Assembly: GCF_947623445.1 (NCBI RefSeq)
Contig: NC_135240.1
Span: 23,684,001 to 23,748,000, forward strand
Origin: Clavelina lepadiformis
Lineage: Eukaryota; Chordata; Ascidiacea; Aplousobranchia; Clavelinidae
Reading direction: 5' to 3'
Length of the DNA stretch: 64,000 bases
Of this stretch, positions 37,685 to 51,400 are shown in pieces. Position 1 is the stretch's first letter. Each line of letters opens with the position of its first letter. The notes under the pieces are model-generated. The model saw only the letters and a program-made list of their open reading frames with translations, did no database searches and was not told the DNA's origin. The position numbers and the translations under genes are program-made.

Positions 37685-40600
37685 CTAATGGCACCCACAA
37701 GATTTCACAACCATATCTCTGTACTTGTGATAGACAACGTTTGAATTGTCGTTATAGTATAGCACCGATATCGCTTCGAGGTTTGAAGGAGAACAGCAAG
37801 GTTTCGGGGGTTTCCCTTTCTCGTGACTCATGAGATGCACCAGCGACTGCACGATTGCATGGTTGGTCGCGTTCATGTGGGCGTTTAATGGAAAGCCGCA
37901 TTCCCCGTCGCAATAGTAAGCCGGATATCCAGCAGGCGCTATTATCCAATCCTGAAAAATTGGTGTGATTGGGTAACTTTGGTGCAACGATGAGTTGAAA
38001 TGGTTGAGATGAAACTGACATTTAACAATTCTATTAAAGCAAGTGCAAGTAATTAGCCTACTCACGTCCCAGGATAAATCGCTGAAGTTAACATAGAGCT
38101 GCCTCCTGCGACATGGTTCCTCGTTGCCTTTCTTTTTCTTTCGTCGGCGATCTTCAACAAAACAAACACTTTAACCTTGGCTATACTTTATTTCAGTTTA
38201 CCAAAACGCGGCTGCCCGATTCAACTAAGATGACGATTTTTTAGCACCTCAGACATTTTGTTGGTAAGTTTTGTCAACCAAAGTATAAGCGGTATACAGG
38301 GACCTATTTTACAGGGAACGGTGGGGACATGTACCCCTCAAGTTTTTGGAATTCATAATTGAAATTGTATTCTGTAACTGCCAATAATACGCATAACACA
38401 CAAAGTTTGTCCCCTACAAATTTATCTAGCAAACTAGGTCCCTACCTGTGAGATATCAAATTTTTATTTTTCGGCTAAAAACGACCCACTTTTTGTCTTT
38501 TTCCTCTGCACTCTCGACCTCGTCCTTCTGCGTGACATTATTCTTCCTTCTTCGGTGGTGCCCGTCCCGGGCACTGCGTTGCTTTCGGATCCAACGGTCG
38601 GCACTTCCCCCCTGTATGAATTTTCTTCCACGTCATTTCCGCCGTCGATGTTCTCCAGCGGATCTGGTGCCTGCTCCGTTTCGTTGATTATAAATTCTTC
38701 ATCTTCGTCTGCCGTGAAAATTCACAAAAAATACAGTCTCCATGAAATAGACGAAAAAACTTACAATAAAACTTTACTGGTTGTGGAAAGTTTAAAAAAA
38801 ATATTTCTTATCTACCATCTCATCTCCCATGCCATCTATATAAGATGTTCACAAAGAAATCATATTTGGCATTATCACCTGTTCCGTACAACTCGTAAAT
38901 TAAAAACTGGTCGGTCACTTGTTGGAAATGAATCGAGAATAAATTTTTCTTATACGCCATTTTTATTCAAAAAAATTTCGGGAAAAATTACCTTCATCCG
39001 TCCAGTCTTCATCGTCCAACATGCCGGCATCACTGCTTTCATTATCTTCCAGGCTGCTGTCCGGGCTTCGTTTCATCCGATGACGTATGTGCTGACGTAG
39101 TCGCGTGTGGTCATTTTGCGAGAAAAAAGCGACCATGAAGGCTTGCTTCGTAGGATTTCCTTTCTTCCCAACAATTCCGGTTTTACCCGGTTTGATGTAG
39201 TTTCCTAAAATTTCAAGGAAACTGTTTAAACTGATACCCTGCTGTAAAAGTTATTTCACGTGCAGTTCCATGCGTACCGTCAATTGTTTCCACGGTGATT
39301 TTCAGACCGAGATTGCTTTCCGGATATTGAAGCCATTCTTGCATCGCGCTGGTGACGTCATAAACAAGCCAACCCCCCTGCTGCGAGCCAACTAATCGGC
39401 TGCCGAGGAGGTAAATGCTGAAACTGAAATTTGAAACAAAATATAGATTTACAAAAAGTAACCGAATTTTTAAACCATAAATTTTTTTATTGTATCCGGT
39501 AGAAAATTATATGCCGTGACTGAAATTGACGCAAATAATTTCCAGTTTTACCTTCCATCAGCATCCAGCACTGCTTGGTAAGCATTTACCCTCAAGGTTT
39601 GGTTTCCAATTGTCTCATCGCTCGGGTCCTTGTAGAGGCGAAACTTGGCCGCGGTCAACTTACCACCGGGAGGCACCTCGTGGAGGTTAAAGAAGAAGGA
39701 TCGGTGACGCTTCAAGATCATCCTCAATTCCCGCGATGGAATCGCATCTTCGCTGATCACTGAAGAGGAAATATTAAGGTTTTTTGGAAAATTTTGATAA
39801 GAAATATTTAGGCTAATAATGACATCAACCGCAAATGTTGAGCTGGATTTAGGTCATACAAAAATTATATACTTTAAATATGTTCTTGTATAAGCAACAC
39901 GATACCCAGTTCATAAGAATGAAGACAGAAAAAATTTTACGATAAGTTTTGCTCAATGTTTTTCGGACCTACTGACCGCATACGGCAGGGATTCTTAAAC
40001 ATTGAGCCCACGGACCCCTTGGGGTCCAAGGATCAGTTTTAATGGGTCCGTGAAGTAATCTCAAAAAAGATTCTGCGTATCCCTACAGTTTAAGAACTCA
40101 CTAGGGGGTCCGCGATAATTAAAAACTGTGTTTAGGGACCCGGGTTAAAAAGGTTTAAAAATCCCTGACATAGGCAAATATGCATAAAAATTTTGGTATC
40201 TTTCAGAGGCCATTTTGAAATATTCACTTGAAGATTTATGACCACTGTCGTTTTTTGTGATGCTATAGTTGCCGTTATATATATAGCGAGCATCCACAAC
40301 CACTTGATACCATCGGAAACAAAGAAGATTTCATTTTCATAAAAGATGTTCATTGCTCATAAATCGTGTAGAATTCTCCTAACCGATAAAGATTCTTTCC
40401 CATAGGAAAGCAGACGCCAGGGTGATATATCTGTAATCCAAGCGAGCTTGTTTTTCATAGCAAATAAAACACGGGTATTACGTAATACGTTACGAAATAC
40501 AAGTGACGCGTTCGAAAAATCCCAGGTATTAACCAACATTCAGCTTAACGGCCCAACAAATGGTTTGTTAACAACATGTACACGGGACATTAAGCATAAG

Positions 40601-42955
40601 GGGCTGACGAAGCAGCCGCTTTGACCCACACAATACTAAAAAGGGACCGCGTCGAGTCGCCGAGCTCTACAAAGCGCCGAAATGCCCTTTCGTTTTGAGA
40701 GCTAAAAACAACACAGACGACAGCTTGAAATTTTAACTAACCAAATCTTTCATGACGAACAAAGGAGAGCTCGGTTGCTGGGAACAAGATTAAGTTGGAA
40801 AAATTCTTGCAAAACCTATATCGGCCAAAAATTTAATTTCCAGAAACGCAGCACGGGGGGAAAGGGGAGTAAACGGCGGTGGTCTGAATTTGATCCGAAG
40901 CACGTGGGAATGGTGGATAAGGCGCCGCAAATCCGCGCCTTTCGGTCGTTCTATTTTCGGCGAACTTCCTGATTAGCGACCGGGCACAACGCTAAAAGTG
41001 ATGGTAATTTGTCTTTGACGAGCATTGCGCATTGGGACATCTTTTCCGTCATCGGGCTTATAAGTGAAATTTAATTAATTTAATCCAACTACGCACTTGA
41101 GCATTATGGAAGGGAAGTAATATTCCAAAAGCCGATTAGTTTATTTACATCCTTCAGCTGGTAACATGACTTTGTAAGCGTCGTGCCAGGAAACATATTA
41201 AACCATGTTTGTCATGTCAATCATTTCAATGGTGTCTGTCTGGCGCAATAACAAAGTTACAGCCTGTCCCTGTTTCGATACATTAACAAAAACCACTTTC
41301 TTTGTGAATGCCGACGTTGATTTTTTACAACTGACCTCATCTGGATGTATGTTATCGATATTACATCTTAATGTAAGTGCTTTTTATTTGCCGAACGTGT
41401 CGGCGCCCATCTTGACTTGGTTTTCAGTCCGTGACGCGAATGACGGTTGCAAGTTGAGGGGAAAACGGGATTTCCTTTATAGCGATTGGCATGCATAACA
41501 ACCGACCCGCCTCACTTCGCATCAATAGGAACATTCATACTTCCGTCACAATGATGTCTCTGCAATTGGCAGGCATCAGAAGGCAAGCCAGAGCTCGCTG
41601 GTATTTAAAACTAGACCAACATTCCTCGAATTCGTTTAAACAACAAAAGCCCAACTTAGGCGCTAAGGTTGGTTGGTTAGCAAGCAACCGTATGTTAGAA
41701 ATTAAGTTTAAAACTAAACCCGGGATTCCATCAAAAAGTAAGCGAAGTAAAGCACCGTGAAAGCATTTAATTTGCGCTAAACTATACCTTTTTTTTTCGA
41801 GTTTCTTGGGTCAGGAATTTATCATTTACAAAACACCTGTCTCTCGTCAAGCATAAATCGACACTTCGTAAAACGATCCCGACTCCGACACTTTATATGC
41901 GTTAAACATGCGAAAAATATCTAAAGTGTTTTACCTCGTTGGGGTTTTGTGTTGATAAAGCTCATCACCATGTCCGAGTAATCCAGTAATCTCTTCTCGA
42001 CTTCGTTGCTCCTAATCCCATTGTACGTCTCATCCGCATTTCCGAACGTATGGGGACTCGGAGGGGGTGCTTGGCTGGATTCGAACACCCCCACTTCGTT
42101 GGTTAGTACCCCGCTATCCGCGATGTAGCGGTTCAACAGAGGGGTGATGCTTGAAGAATATGTATCTGTCATGGGGTCACGGGTGAAGGGTCCCACGGAT
42201 CTACCCCTACTATCCAGGCGGCGACCTCCCGTGAGGTCGCCGGAGTCAACAGCGTTGTTTGTCTGTTCGTAAAACGGGGCCCCAACAGAGCGACCTACGA
42301 CATTATCCTGGGGGTAAATGCTAGACGCTGAGGTGTAGAGCTCGAGCATGTAGAGAGGGGCAGATGTTTTTTCAACAGCCCTTACCCCGCTTGGTCTCGG
42401 CCGGTGACTTAGCCCGAGAATCGAAAGGATTTCTCGCTGGACATCGCGTCGTTCGCGGCCCGCCAATCTTCGATGAAGGTACGTGTGACTAACGCCCTCT
42501 TGTGCCAGGACATAAGCGTCCGTCGCCGCAGCGTTTAATAAAATTATAACAAAGACTATATACAGAAGTTGCGGTAAACTTATGTTAATTAAATAAAAAC
42601 GATAAAAAGCGTTTTTGTCGCGATCTAAGCCACTTTTCTGTCTAAACAATGGATTACGGTTTCCGCATTTTACACAAGCCATTACATCTTGTTTTGTCGA
42701 AGAATAATCTTCTGAAATGGAGCTTGCATCAAGAAATGCAGAAGGCGATTCGTGCGTAACAGACTGGACAACAGGTTTTAACTTGCTCATTTCAGCAGAG
42801 CGCCCGGGCATGATAAGTTGGCCCGACTTCATTCGTTTTTCAGCCGTGGTTGAAACGCTTCCATGTAGACCTGTTTCGTGTCGCCCAGAGATACGTCGTC
42901 CCGAACCCCGACTCCGATGTTTGTTTGTCTCTTTGTAGTAATTATCCACTAACAT
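37685..42955 (-). CDS. BMP5/6/7/8-like: BMP5/6/7/8-type TGF-beta family ligand, seven exons
   Basis: Secreted bone morphogenetic protein precursor. Exons on the minus strand: 41935-42955, 39552-39759, 39278-39417, 38992-39204, 38490-38708, 38066-38151, 37685-37951; phases join to 717 codons from the first ATG. The propeptide shows subfamily hallmarks: [36 protein letters not shown] and QAFMVAFF. Furin-type sites RRRTRSR (587-593) and RSRVQR (591-596) precede a mature domain with seven cystines from C614: [45 protein letters not shown] and KSCGCH at the end, closest to BMP7/BMP5. The hydrophobic signal ([15 protein letters not shown]) sits near residues 130-144, so either the N-terminus is unusually long or translation starts at M92 (MACVKCGNR). 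Two small transposon-like elements lie in its introns. Confidence 0.93.
38297..38448. mobile_element. candidate MITE in a BMP intron
   Basis: About 150 bp with inverted ends AGGGACCTATTTTACAGGGAAC... and ...CTAGCAAACTAGGTCCCT, plus inner inverted words GTGGGGACA and TGTCCCCTA. No clean target duplication. It lies in the intron between the exons at 38490-38708 and 38066-38151. Confidence 0.4.
39986..40167. mobile_element. short hAT-like MITE in BMP intron 1
   Basis: A 182-bp element with ends CAGGGATTCTTAAAC and GTTTAAAAATCCCTG (inverted with one or two mismatches) and inner inverted words GGGTCCGTG / GGGGGTCCGCG. The flanks GCATACGG and ACATAGGC are only partly alike, so the target duplication is decayed. 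The CAGGG ends fit hAT-type non-autonomous elements. Confidence 0.55.
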
Positions 42956-45900
42956 ACCGACTTTGTGGTGCGTTAATAACCGAACATGGCGGAATTTCCC
43001 ACGGATCTTTTCAATCTCAAACGCTTCAGACAGAGGTTGTCGACGCCGGATCTGTTTTTATCCAGAAACTACGAGATTTGTTAGTGTTTGGATCTCGAAT
43101 CGTTGGTGGTCGAGATAAGGACCACAATCCCGTGCAGCTAAAACTCTCTTCGATGTCAGCAATCGAGCAGAAAATTCCCTGTTGTTGTTGGTTGAGCAGT
43201 GAAACACAATTTTCCCATGAACACGAAATAAGTAGAAATGTTGTTCGAAATTTTTGCCTGTATGTAAAAATTGGAGTTACGCAGGCTTAAATATATACAC
43301 GGTGCACGCACAAGCAGTTTCAATTGTCTGAAAAAAAGGTAAAATAAATCTTACTCGTGCATAAAAACACCACCGCTGTGCCAACACATTATGAAGGTGT
43401 TATCGCAACCTTTACCTTATAAAGATTTCTAGCGAATAGTTTATAGTTTTGCATTAAAATAGCTACTTCCTATGCTGCGACAAATTGTGAAATTCGACAC
43501 TCTCAGACCGAATAATCAAAGTGCGGCCAGCCGCCAATTACACCGTGAAACCAGACAAAATGATAAAAGATGGTCAAACAGCTATATAACTAAAATATGC
43601 GACACCTACATATGGAAAATGCACTTAGGATAACAAAACAAAGGCATAAACTTAATGACTAACCACCGAAAGAGAAAAGAAACACGCCATTCGTGGTTAT
43701 ATCTAACCATGTAATTAAGCTTCTGCTTAGAGATTCTTTTCATAAACCGGTGTCACACGTTGGTGTATTGTTTTACTTTACTCGCCGATAAGTATATGTT
43801 GTTGACCTCGGCCGGATTACATGTTTATGAATTAACTTTTCTAAGAACACAAATATAGCAATTTGTTCATGACGAAATACGTTAAAGGTGATAATGCTTT
43901 TTACAATTTATGTACTGTTTGAAAACACTTTATCTAAAAGTAAAAAAGAATGTATGTAATTATCGAATATTTCAAGTAAGCCATGCACAACTTAAAAGCC
44001 GTTGGCATTGCGCTTTGCAACTTTGTTACTATTAAAACCTGTTGTTGTTCATGTTTGTTGTCGTTGTTCATGTTATCTTAACATGAACACCGATTACTTT
44101 GCCATTACTACAGGGTGTTGTTTAAGGCTAAACACAAACAAGAAAAGGTAAAAATGTTGGACACACGAGGATGAAGCGCGCGTGCCCGCTTAAGTGTTGA
44201 TTAAATTTCAATCATTTAAGTGATGAATTTACACAAGTGCCACTTACTGAACAACTGTTTTATAGGCAAGTGGAAATGGAGATGGCCTCAACAATCCTTT
44301 TAAGATGCAAATAGGTGTGTAAAGTCTTGTTAAGATATGCGATGCCGTCTCTTAACAAAGAGCTATTACTCCCCGCTCAGTGCAGCTTTGAGAGCAACTG
44401 CAGTACACATGGCCCAAAAAATGTTGAAAAACTATTTAAAACAGTCTAAAAACTGTGTTAAAAATCCCACGTCACGTTATGATATTTGCGCGCATGTATA
44501 TCCACCGTTGTACTACGTTTTTACTGGAAATAGGAAGACGCCATAAAGGAAGCTTAATGATTAATAATAGCTATTACATACGCATCATGTAAACGAAATA
44601 CTTTAAAGCGACAGAAATCCTGTGACAATAAAAAATCGCATTGAGGTCACGAATTTCTACTTGAGAATCCGAGAGTACGGCAAACTGTGCGCCCTAATCA
44701 AAATTTAACCTGTAAATCGTGTATGTGGTAAGCCAACAATCATTACACGTAGGAATAGATATGATAACCCAGTGGAGTACTTCATGGCTACCTTTCGCAA
44801 ACGACATGGCGCCAGCATGCCATTTCAAACAAAGGTAATTGATCGATATGGTTTAAAAGCGGTCTAGACTACCAAAACATTTTACATTACGGAGAAACTG
44901 TGTTGTAACGTTGCGTCGCATCAGTTAGACGCCCGCAAACCTGCGACGGTCGTTAAAAGGCGTTGTTAATGTTTGACATTTCAAAAACCATCTTCTGGCG
45001 GTTCATATGTGACAATAGCGTAATCGCGTGATGCTATTAAGCTATGATGGGTGGGCGACATTTCAAACGTCTTTATTAGAGAAAATATGACGTACACGCA
45101 AAAATCGGATTTGCGGCGATACGCAAAATCGCAGGTAGTCGGAAAACATGCTTTGATGTGGAAATCTGTTGACCTGGAAACACCCACGAACAATTCCATA
45201 TCCTATAGAGCGGACTCGGTGTGTTTGCTTGAGGAAATAAGCTGATGCTTCGTGGATTTGTGAATATTTTGTTTCTCATTTTGGTATTCTAACAATGCCA
45301 AAACTATTTCCGGACCTTTCAAAAAAGAGGGTCGTTTGGCCTTCAACCGGCAAATAGCCCAATGAAGTAAAAAAACTTCTCTTTTTCAAGCCCTACGTTA
45401 TAAACAACGTCAAACTAGCAATCGACTGGTGCCAGATTATAGCTACGCTATCTTTAACAGATCAGAGAATACGCTATTTGGGTTACATCACAACATGCCT
45501 TGTAATACAGGGGCCATAAGCGATGGCAAAACAACCAAAATGTTTTGTAACCGCCAGTCTATTTAAAATGTTATGCGTTAAATATTTTAGTTCATCTGTA
45601 AGTAAACTACAACTAATTTACTTGAGTTTGCATAATACAAACAGGTCTGCATGACTCAAATAACAAGGTACTGGACCTATGATATCTTTCTCGTAATCTC
45701 GCCACAGTCGCAGATAATTGAACTTTAGTGTTTGTTTTCATTGCTCAAGACAAAAGCGCCTATTGCGACTGGACAAAATGGACGCACGTAGCAGATATAA
45801 TGAGAGACTCCAGACTTTGCAGCCGCACTTTCGCCCACGGCACAATTATAACCGTTAACGGCATCTATTCGTTCACAAACATCAGACAAGTCTTGAAATT

Positions 45901-48411
45901 CAACAAACGCAAGGCATTATCGCAACAACTTGCATACTTTCACCAAGCAGTAGGTCTATGCGGCTGTACAGGTTTGAGCAACGCATTTTGACGATAACCC
46001 TTAAACCAGTAATGGTTATATGAATTTGAACCAACCATTGGGTTTAATATTTCTAGATGACTTGATCTTAAAAGAAAATTAAATCCCCTGGACAATTACG
46101 TCTTACTGTGGGGCCAAATACTGAATTCCTCAATCCATACTCTGCGCTTGTTAATCTTAGCAACACTTTTCCAGTGGTCAAAAATAAAACCTTGATAATT
46201 GCACTTGGTGATTAAGCTGTACCACTATTCATATGGTTATCGGCCACATTTTAGTTGTTTCCAATGATCGAAAAGAAAGAAACAAATGATATCCTATTCC
46301 GTCACGGAGCTCTTGCATAGCCAAGCGAAGGTTAAACTAGAAAAATTTACAAAAAGTTGTCAGTGTACCTTTGGTAAACATTAGACCGAAATCTGTTACT
46401 ACCCACTTACACACAAATATCGTTTGACGACTGCAGTAAACTTAGTCTACAATAGGGTGTGTTTGCAGTCGTGCATGTCGTAAATTTAAAGTAATGATGT
46501 TACAGGTACCAGTTTTAGGAATTAACTTTCAGTGCAAAAGAATCTTGTATTCTGCTTAATCTTGTAACAAAACAAGGCTGGGCTTAAATGTCTTACTTAA
46601 CTCCGTTCTGACACAAATCCCCTCGCCATTTTTGAAGTGCTGCCAACCCTTTCTGTTCACCTGGATAGTTCTGGCGATGTAAGCCAACTTTGAGCTGAGA
46701 TATCCCGGCTGGCGTCTTATGTCTGCGGTCGCGGAGACAACTCTACTTCTTTCCTTTGCGAAAGCCTGATCGCAAACCGGAACGGATTTAACAAGTAACA
46801 TCGCAGGCGCCTTCTCGGTTTGAGTGACACACGCAGAAAACTAGAAAATTTCTCCTTGTTCGTATGGTGCGTTTGTACAAATCGTCAATTTCATCGCCGA
46901 TCTACGGGTCAAGTGATTTTTGTCTCAACTTGGCAATAACCGAAAGGCTCACGGCTGTTGGCTTCTAAACGGTTCACCAAGTGTCTAACGCACCAGGTCT
47001 TCTTTGCTGTACAAGAAGTAGCTTTTAGCAAAGATTTTAGTCTTTGGCTCCGTTCTTACCGACTTAATGGGTGGGTCTAATGTGGTGAAATACGAAGCGT
47101 AAAAAGCTCGCATTTTCTCCCGTTATATTAGTTTTATTTTCGCACTGAGCTGTGTAAAATATTTTTCTATTTTTCGTCAAACACTAAAAGCATTTCCTCG
47201 CTTTGCCACGTTTGATTTGTCGCATATTACCGAAACACGATCCCAGTTACTGGTGTAAGTGATGTCGTTACATTTTATGACGTATTTCCTTTTTGACATT
47301 GACCGAACGAGTCAAGTCAAATTATTGATGATCAGCCGCTACGTCATATTGTAATACCAACAGTAGCGATTTTTAGCGCGTCTAAGGCACCTGCTGAAAC
47401 CATTTCCAAAAGAAAAACCATTTTTCTTTTTCACCTTAAATTCAGCTACTGGATGTTTCCGAAACGATTTTCGGTAAACAAACTGTTGCTTTGTTTTACG
47501 CAACAGTTAGTCATTACTTCAACTAAGCTCAAGGAATGCTTGTTTTGCAAACACGCTTAGCCTCATCAACCATGTATGCTCCCATTAGTCAAGTATTTCG
47601 TACTCAAACTATTGATATTTTTTTTTGCTTCTGCTAGGAACTTTGTATTATTGAAGCTGCTTTAGTTGGGAAGCGATTGTATTTTCGATATTGACTTCAC
47701 GGTCTCTCAAAGGTCCAGTGCTAGTTACCAAACAGAAATCCTCACGCATAAAGCAACATTGCCTAATTTTGTATAAGTTGACCAAATCAATGTCAGGATT
47801 TTTGTTCGCTGACGAAGGAGGTGTGTCGTGTGAAAAATGATTGAGTACTTTCCCATTTCACAAAGAAACCAGATTAAAACTTCTTAATTCCATGTAAAGA
47901 AACGTTTTAGACCTTTGCTGGGGGCAGCATTTTGAAATGTCAGCTTGGTACCTCTTTATCGTATTAGGCTACATAACCTGTCATTAAGTCTCTGTGAGAA
48001 ATAGTTTCTGACTAGATAGTGTCCTCAGGTTAGAACGTCAACTGAAAGTGTAAGTAGGCATCGTTTATCGTCCTAAAATTTCTGGCGCAACTTACTAAAT
48101 TCTTCAGGAACCGATTCGTTTCTAATAAGAATCATCAAACAGTTCGTCGTTAAATTTCAATCACAAACACAAACCATAGCTTCGTTAAAGTAGGTCATTC
48201 GCCAATAACGCAAATGTGGATGAGAATAAGCGTATAATACAACATGCATGCAGTAAATATCTTAAAAAATTCTAAGACCGTTATTAATATTCTTATAAAC
48301 TCATATAGACGGGAAACAAAAACTAACCAGAAAAGCAAATCGATTTGGTATTTCTGCAAAAAGATGGTCGATTACAATCAACACAAAAAAGTTTTAATCA
48401 ATTTTTAATTA
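42956..48411. other. gene-poor region upstream of the BMP gene
   Basis: A 5.4-kb stretch between the BMP start (transcribed leftward) and the 3' end of the esterase gene. It must contain the BMP promoter and perhaps enhancers. All open frames are short and resemble no protein family; no repeat with clear ends was seen. The frame at 42850-43290 (plus) overlaps BMP exon 1 on the opposite strand and is a shadow. Confidence 0.45.
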
Positions 48412-51400
48412 TCATACAATACTAAACGCTCGCTTGAAACTTGACTCTCTCAGTTTTATGGAATCGTTCAGGTATAAGTCAAGATCATCAAAGAAGTCAC
48501 AGTATTGTTTTCTAAAGTCAGTCAAAAAATACTCGCCACTTGCAGTCAAGTGCATGGTCTGTGACTGAATGGAATTCTTTGTTGATCCTTCGTAGAGCTT
48601 CGGCCAATAACCCAGCGTCGTTGCAGCGAAGGTGTTTTCGTCTCCAAAAAACTCTTGACTGCCATCGAGTGTCTGTACCATCTGCAAACGTTCAAAAACT
48701 TTAGTCAGTAATTTTCTTCAACCAAACTACGTTAATGCTGATCAGAATACTTGCACGCAGAACCGAAATTCGAAAACAACCTTAGGATGGTGATAACCGC
48801 TACCGGTTGGTTCATTCGGATCGTTCGGATTCCCGTACTTGGCAAAATTTGTCCAGTATTGCCCAATTTTCTCAGCCAGAATCGATTCCTCTTTAGTAAA
48901 CCTGAATTGGGTCAGTGTGTCCATGTCGAAAACATAGGGTAGATCAGCGGAATGACATGTGAGGTTGTAGCACAGAGTGTATTGCTCCCAGAAGTACTAA
49001 AATAAAAAAAGCAAAAACATTACGCGTGTAGAAACATTTAAGAGCCTACTGTTCTAAGTACACGTTTGTATACTTACCGGGAAAGACCAGGTTTGATTAA
49101 ATGTGTACCACCACACATTTAGATTTGCATCGCCCAGCCTTGTGTTAGTGTTAAACACCCGACGACTTGGACATGTAAACATGTAATCTGTGACCAAATC
49201 ATTCATAGCATAACGGTTGTCACAACCTTTGGCGGGTAGTGGTTTGCGTGGACACTGCCAAAAAATGCCGTTTTCTGATTTTGCATTTAATTATTCTGAG
49301 AAAGGTTGTTAATGTCTTTTTCATACAGATATAAAGAGTTTTGTAGCAAATACACAGCTTTAGCATAGTTTTTAAAAATATCATATTATTAGAAGCCTGT
49401 GTAATTACGTCAGGTGGGTACATTTTCGTAACCGATTCGGCCTTGTCAGAACCGAACAAAGCTTTTGTAATTATCTCATAGAGCCGATTTGACTGAGAAG
49501 GATCAGCCAGGGCTTGCATTATGAAAAACATGCCTTCGTCTTTTGTGGTGCCGTGTATGATTGGCTTGTTTTGATTTCTGCCCTATTTAAAGTAAAAAAA
49601 GAAAATTTGACTTTACCAAAAATCATTTAGTTACTTGGAAATTCCTATAAAAGATAACTCGTCACCAACCTCCAAGAATGCATAATAAGGATGTTCGTCC
49701 AGCAGGTCATGTTCAATTACTGGTGCCCACGGTTCAAAAAGTTGCGAAAAAGAATTCTTATTGTATTGATCGATTAAAGGAAACGTGTACAAGCAAGTTA
49801 AGACATGACTCATGGTGAGTTTTCGTAAACATGCCACGTCGTTTACCCTAAAAAATTCAAGTCATGTCAAATAGAAACTGATTTCCTTGTTTTACTGGGG
49901 TAGGTAGCCTAATTTGGTTTAACGGGTATAAGGTGATCAAATTTACATGGAAAAAAGACCTAGGCATTTATTACTTGCAATCAGAGCAATGTTTCACGAA
50001 TTTGTTAGTAGTTTCTTGGGCTTCTTCGGTTGTTTTGTATGTGATGCCAAACGGATTACTCTGCAAAATAGCTCGGTGGAATAAAGGTTCGCTGTACTTG
50101 TTTACCAGATGAACTGCCACACTCTGTCCGCCGGCGCTTTGTCCGAAAATAGTGACCTGAAAAATGTTTTTACAGATTCTTTCTATTTTAAAAACGTCTT
50201 CTTATCCACAATAAACACATAGAAACTGTCCTAGATTAACTATTTATTGGGTAAACAATTATGGGTACGAGGAAGCCAACACAACTAAACGTACATTACA
50301 GCAAATTACATAGTTAAGCAAAAAATAGTTTTAAATAATAACCATGTTAGTATTTCCAATGTTTAAGAACTGTAAATACATCATGCAACGTTTTAAAATA
50401 TCTAATTATAAAGAAAATATTTGAAAAGTTGAATGATTCCAGATCATCAAGTATACAACGATCCGAGATCGTTTTTTCTGTTAGAAAAAAGCTTTAAAGC
50501 TTTGGAATACTTTAAGTTATAATAAGTTTTTGAGGCATATAACCAAAGGTAGTAACTATACTAATCACAACACACTCGACACTTACCATGCTGGGGTCGC
50601 CACCAAAAGTTTCAATATAATTATTGGTCCACTTTAGAGCTTCGATCTGATCCCATATGGCAAAATTTCCCAAAATAGCGTCTTCATCTCCGGTATCTTG
50701 ATAAAAAAGACCAAACGGTCCCACCCTATTATAACATATTAAGATAGTAAACGACTTCAAAAACTACATTTTTCGCTGGCAAATATGGTTTCAAATAATT
50801 GATATAGTTTGGAAATACTCGCCTGTAATTTGGTACCACTGTGATGACGTCATTCTTTTCCCCCAAGAACCTCGCATCATATAAGGGTGGTCCGTTTCCG
50901 CCGGCGATAAATGCTCCTCCGAAGAAAAAGACCATAACAGGCAACTTTTCCTCCTTCACCTTGTCTATCAGAGTGTAATAATGTCCCTCGTTGGTTTTAA
51001 CCTCTTTTGTCAGTCGGGCGGGAACGTTGACAACCAAGTGTAAGCAATCCTCACTTATCTGCGTGAAATTTTGAAAGTTATAACGTTTTTCATTATACCA
51101 GATGGATAGATAGCCTAAATTCAACACAAAATTAGTATCACTCACATAGAATTTACAATTCCATTCAAGTCGTGATTACAGGATACCTATAGCGTATAGC
51201 GAAACCAACTTGTAATGCGTACCTTGCTTTCTTGTTTACTTATTCAGTTACTGATACATTTTCGGCAAATAGCTTTATCAGCGAACGAGTTAATGAATAA
51301 GTAACTATAGGCCTACACATACATTGTCATGCTACCAACTTTATCTTCATGAGCGAAAAGTTAATAGAGAGAATCAAAGGCCACATAACTGTTAGGTAAC

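Noticed and set aside
41205-41760. Two plus-strand open frames of about 90 codons inside BMP intron 1
   Set aside because: No family resemblance, no splice partners, and opposite orientation to the gene; more likely chance frames.
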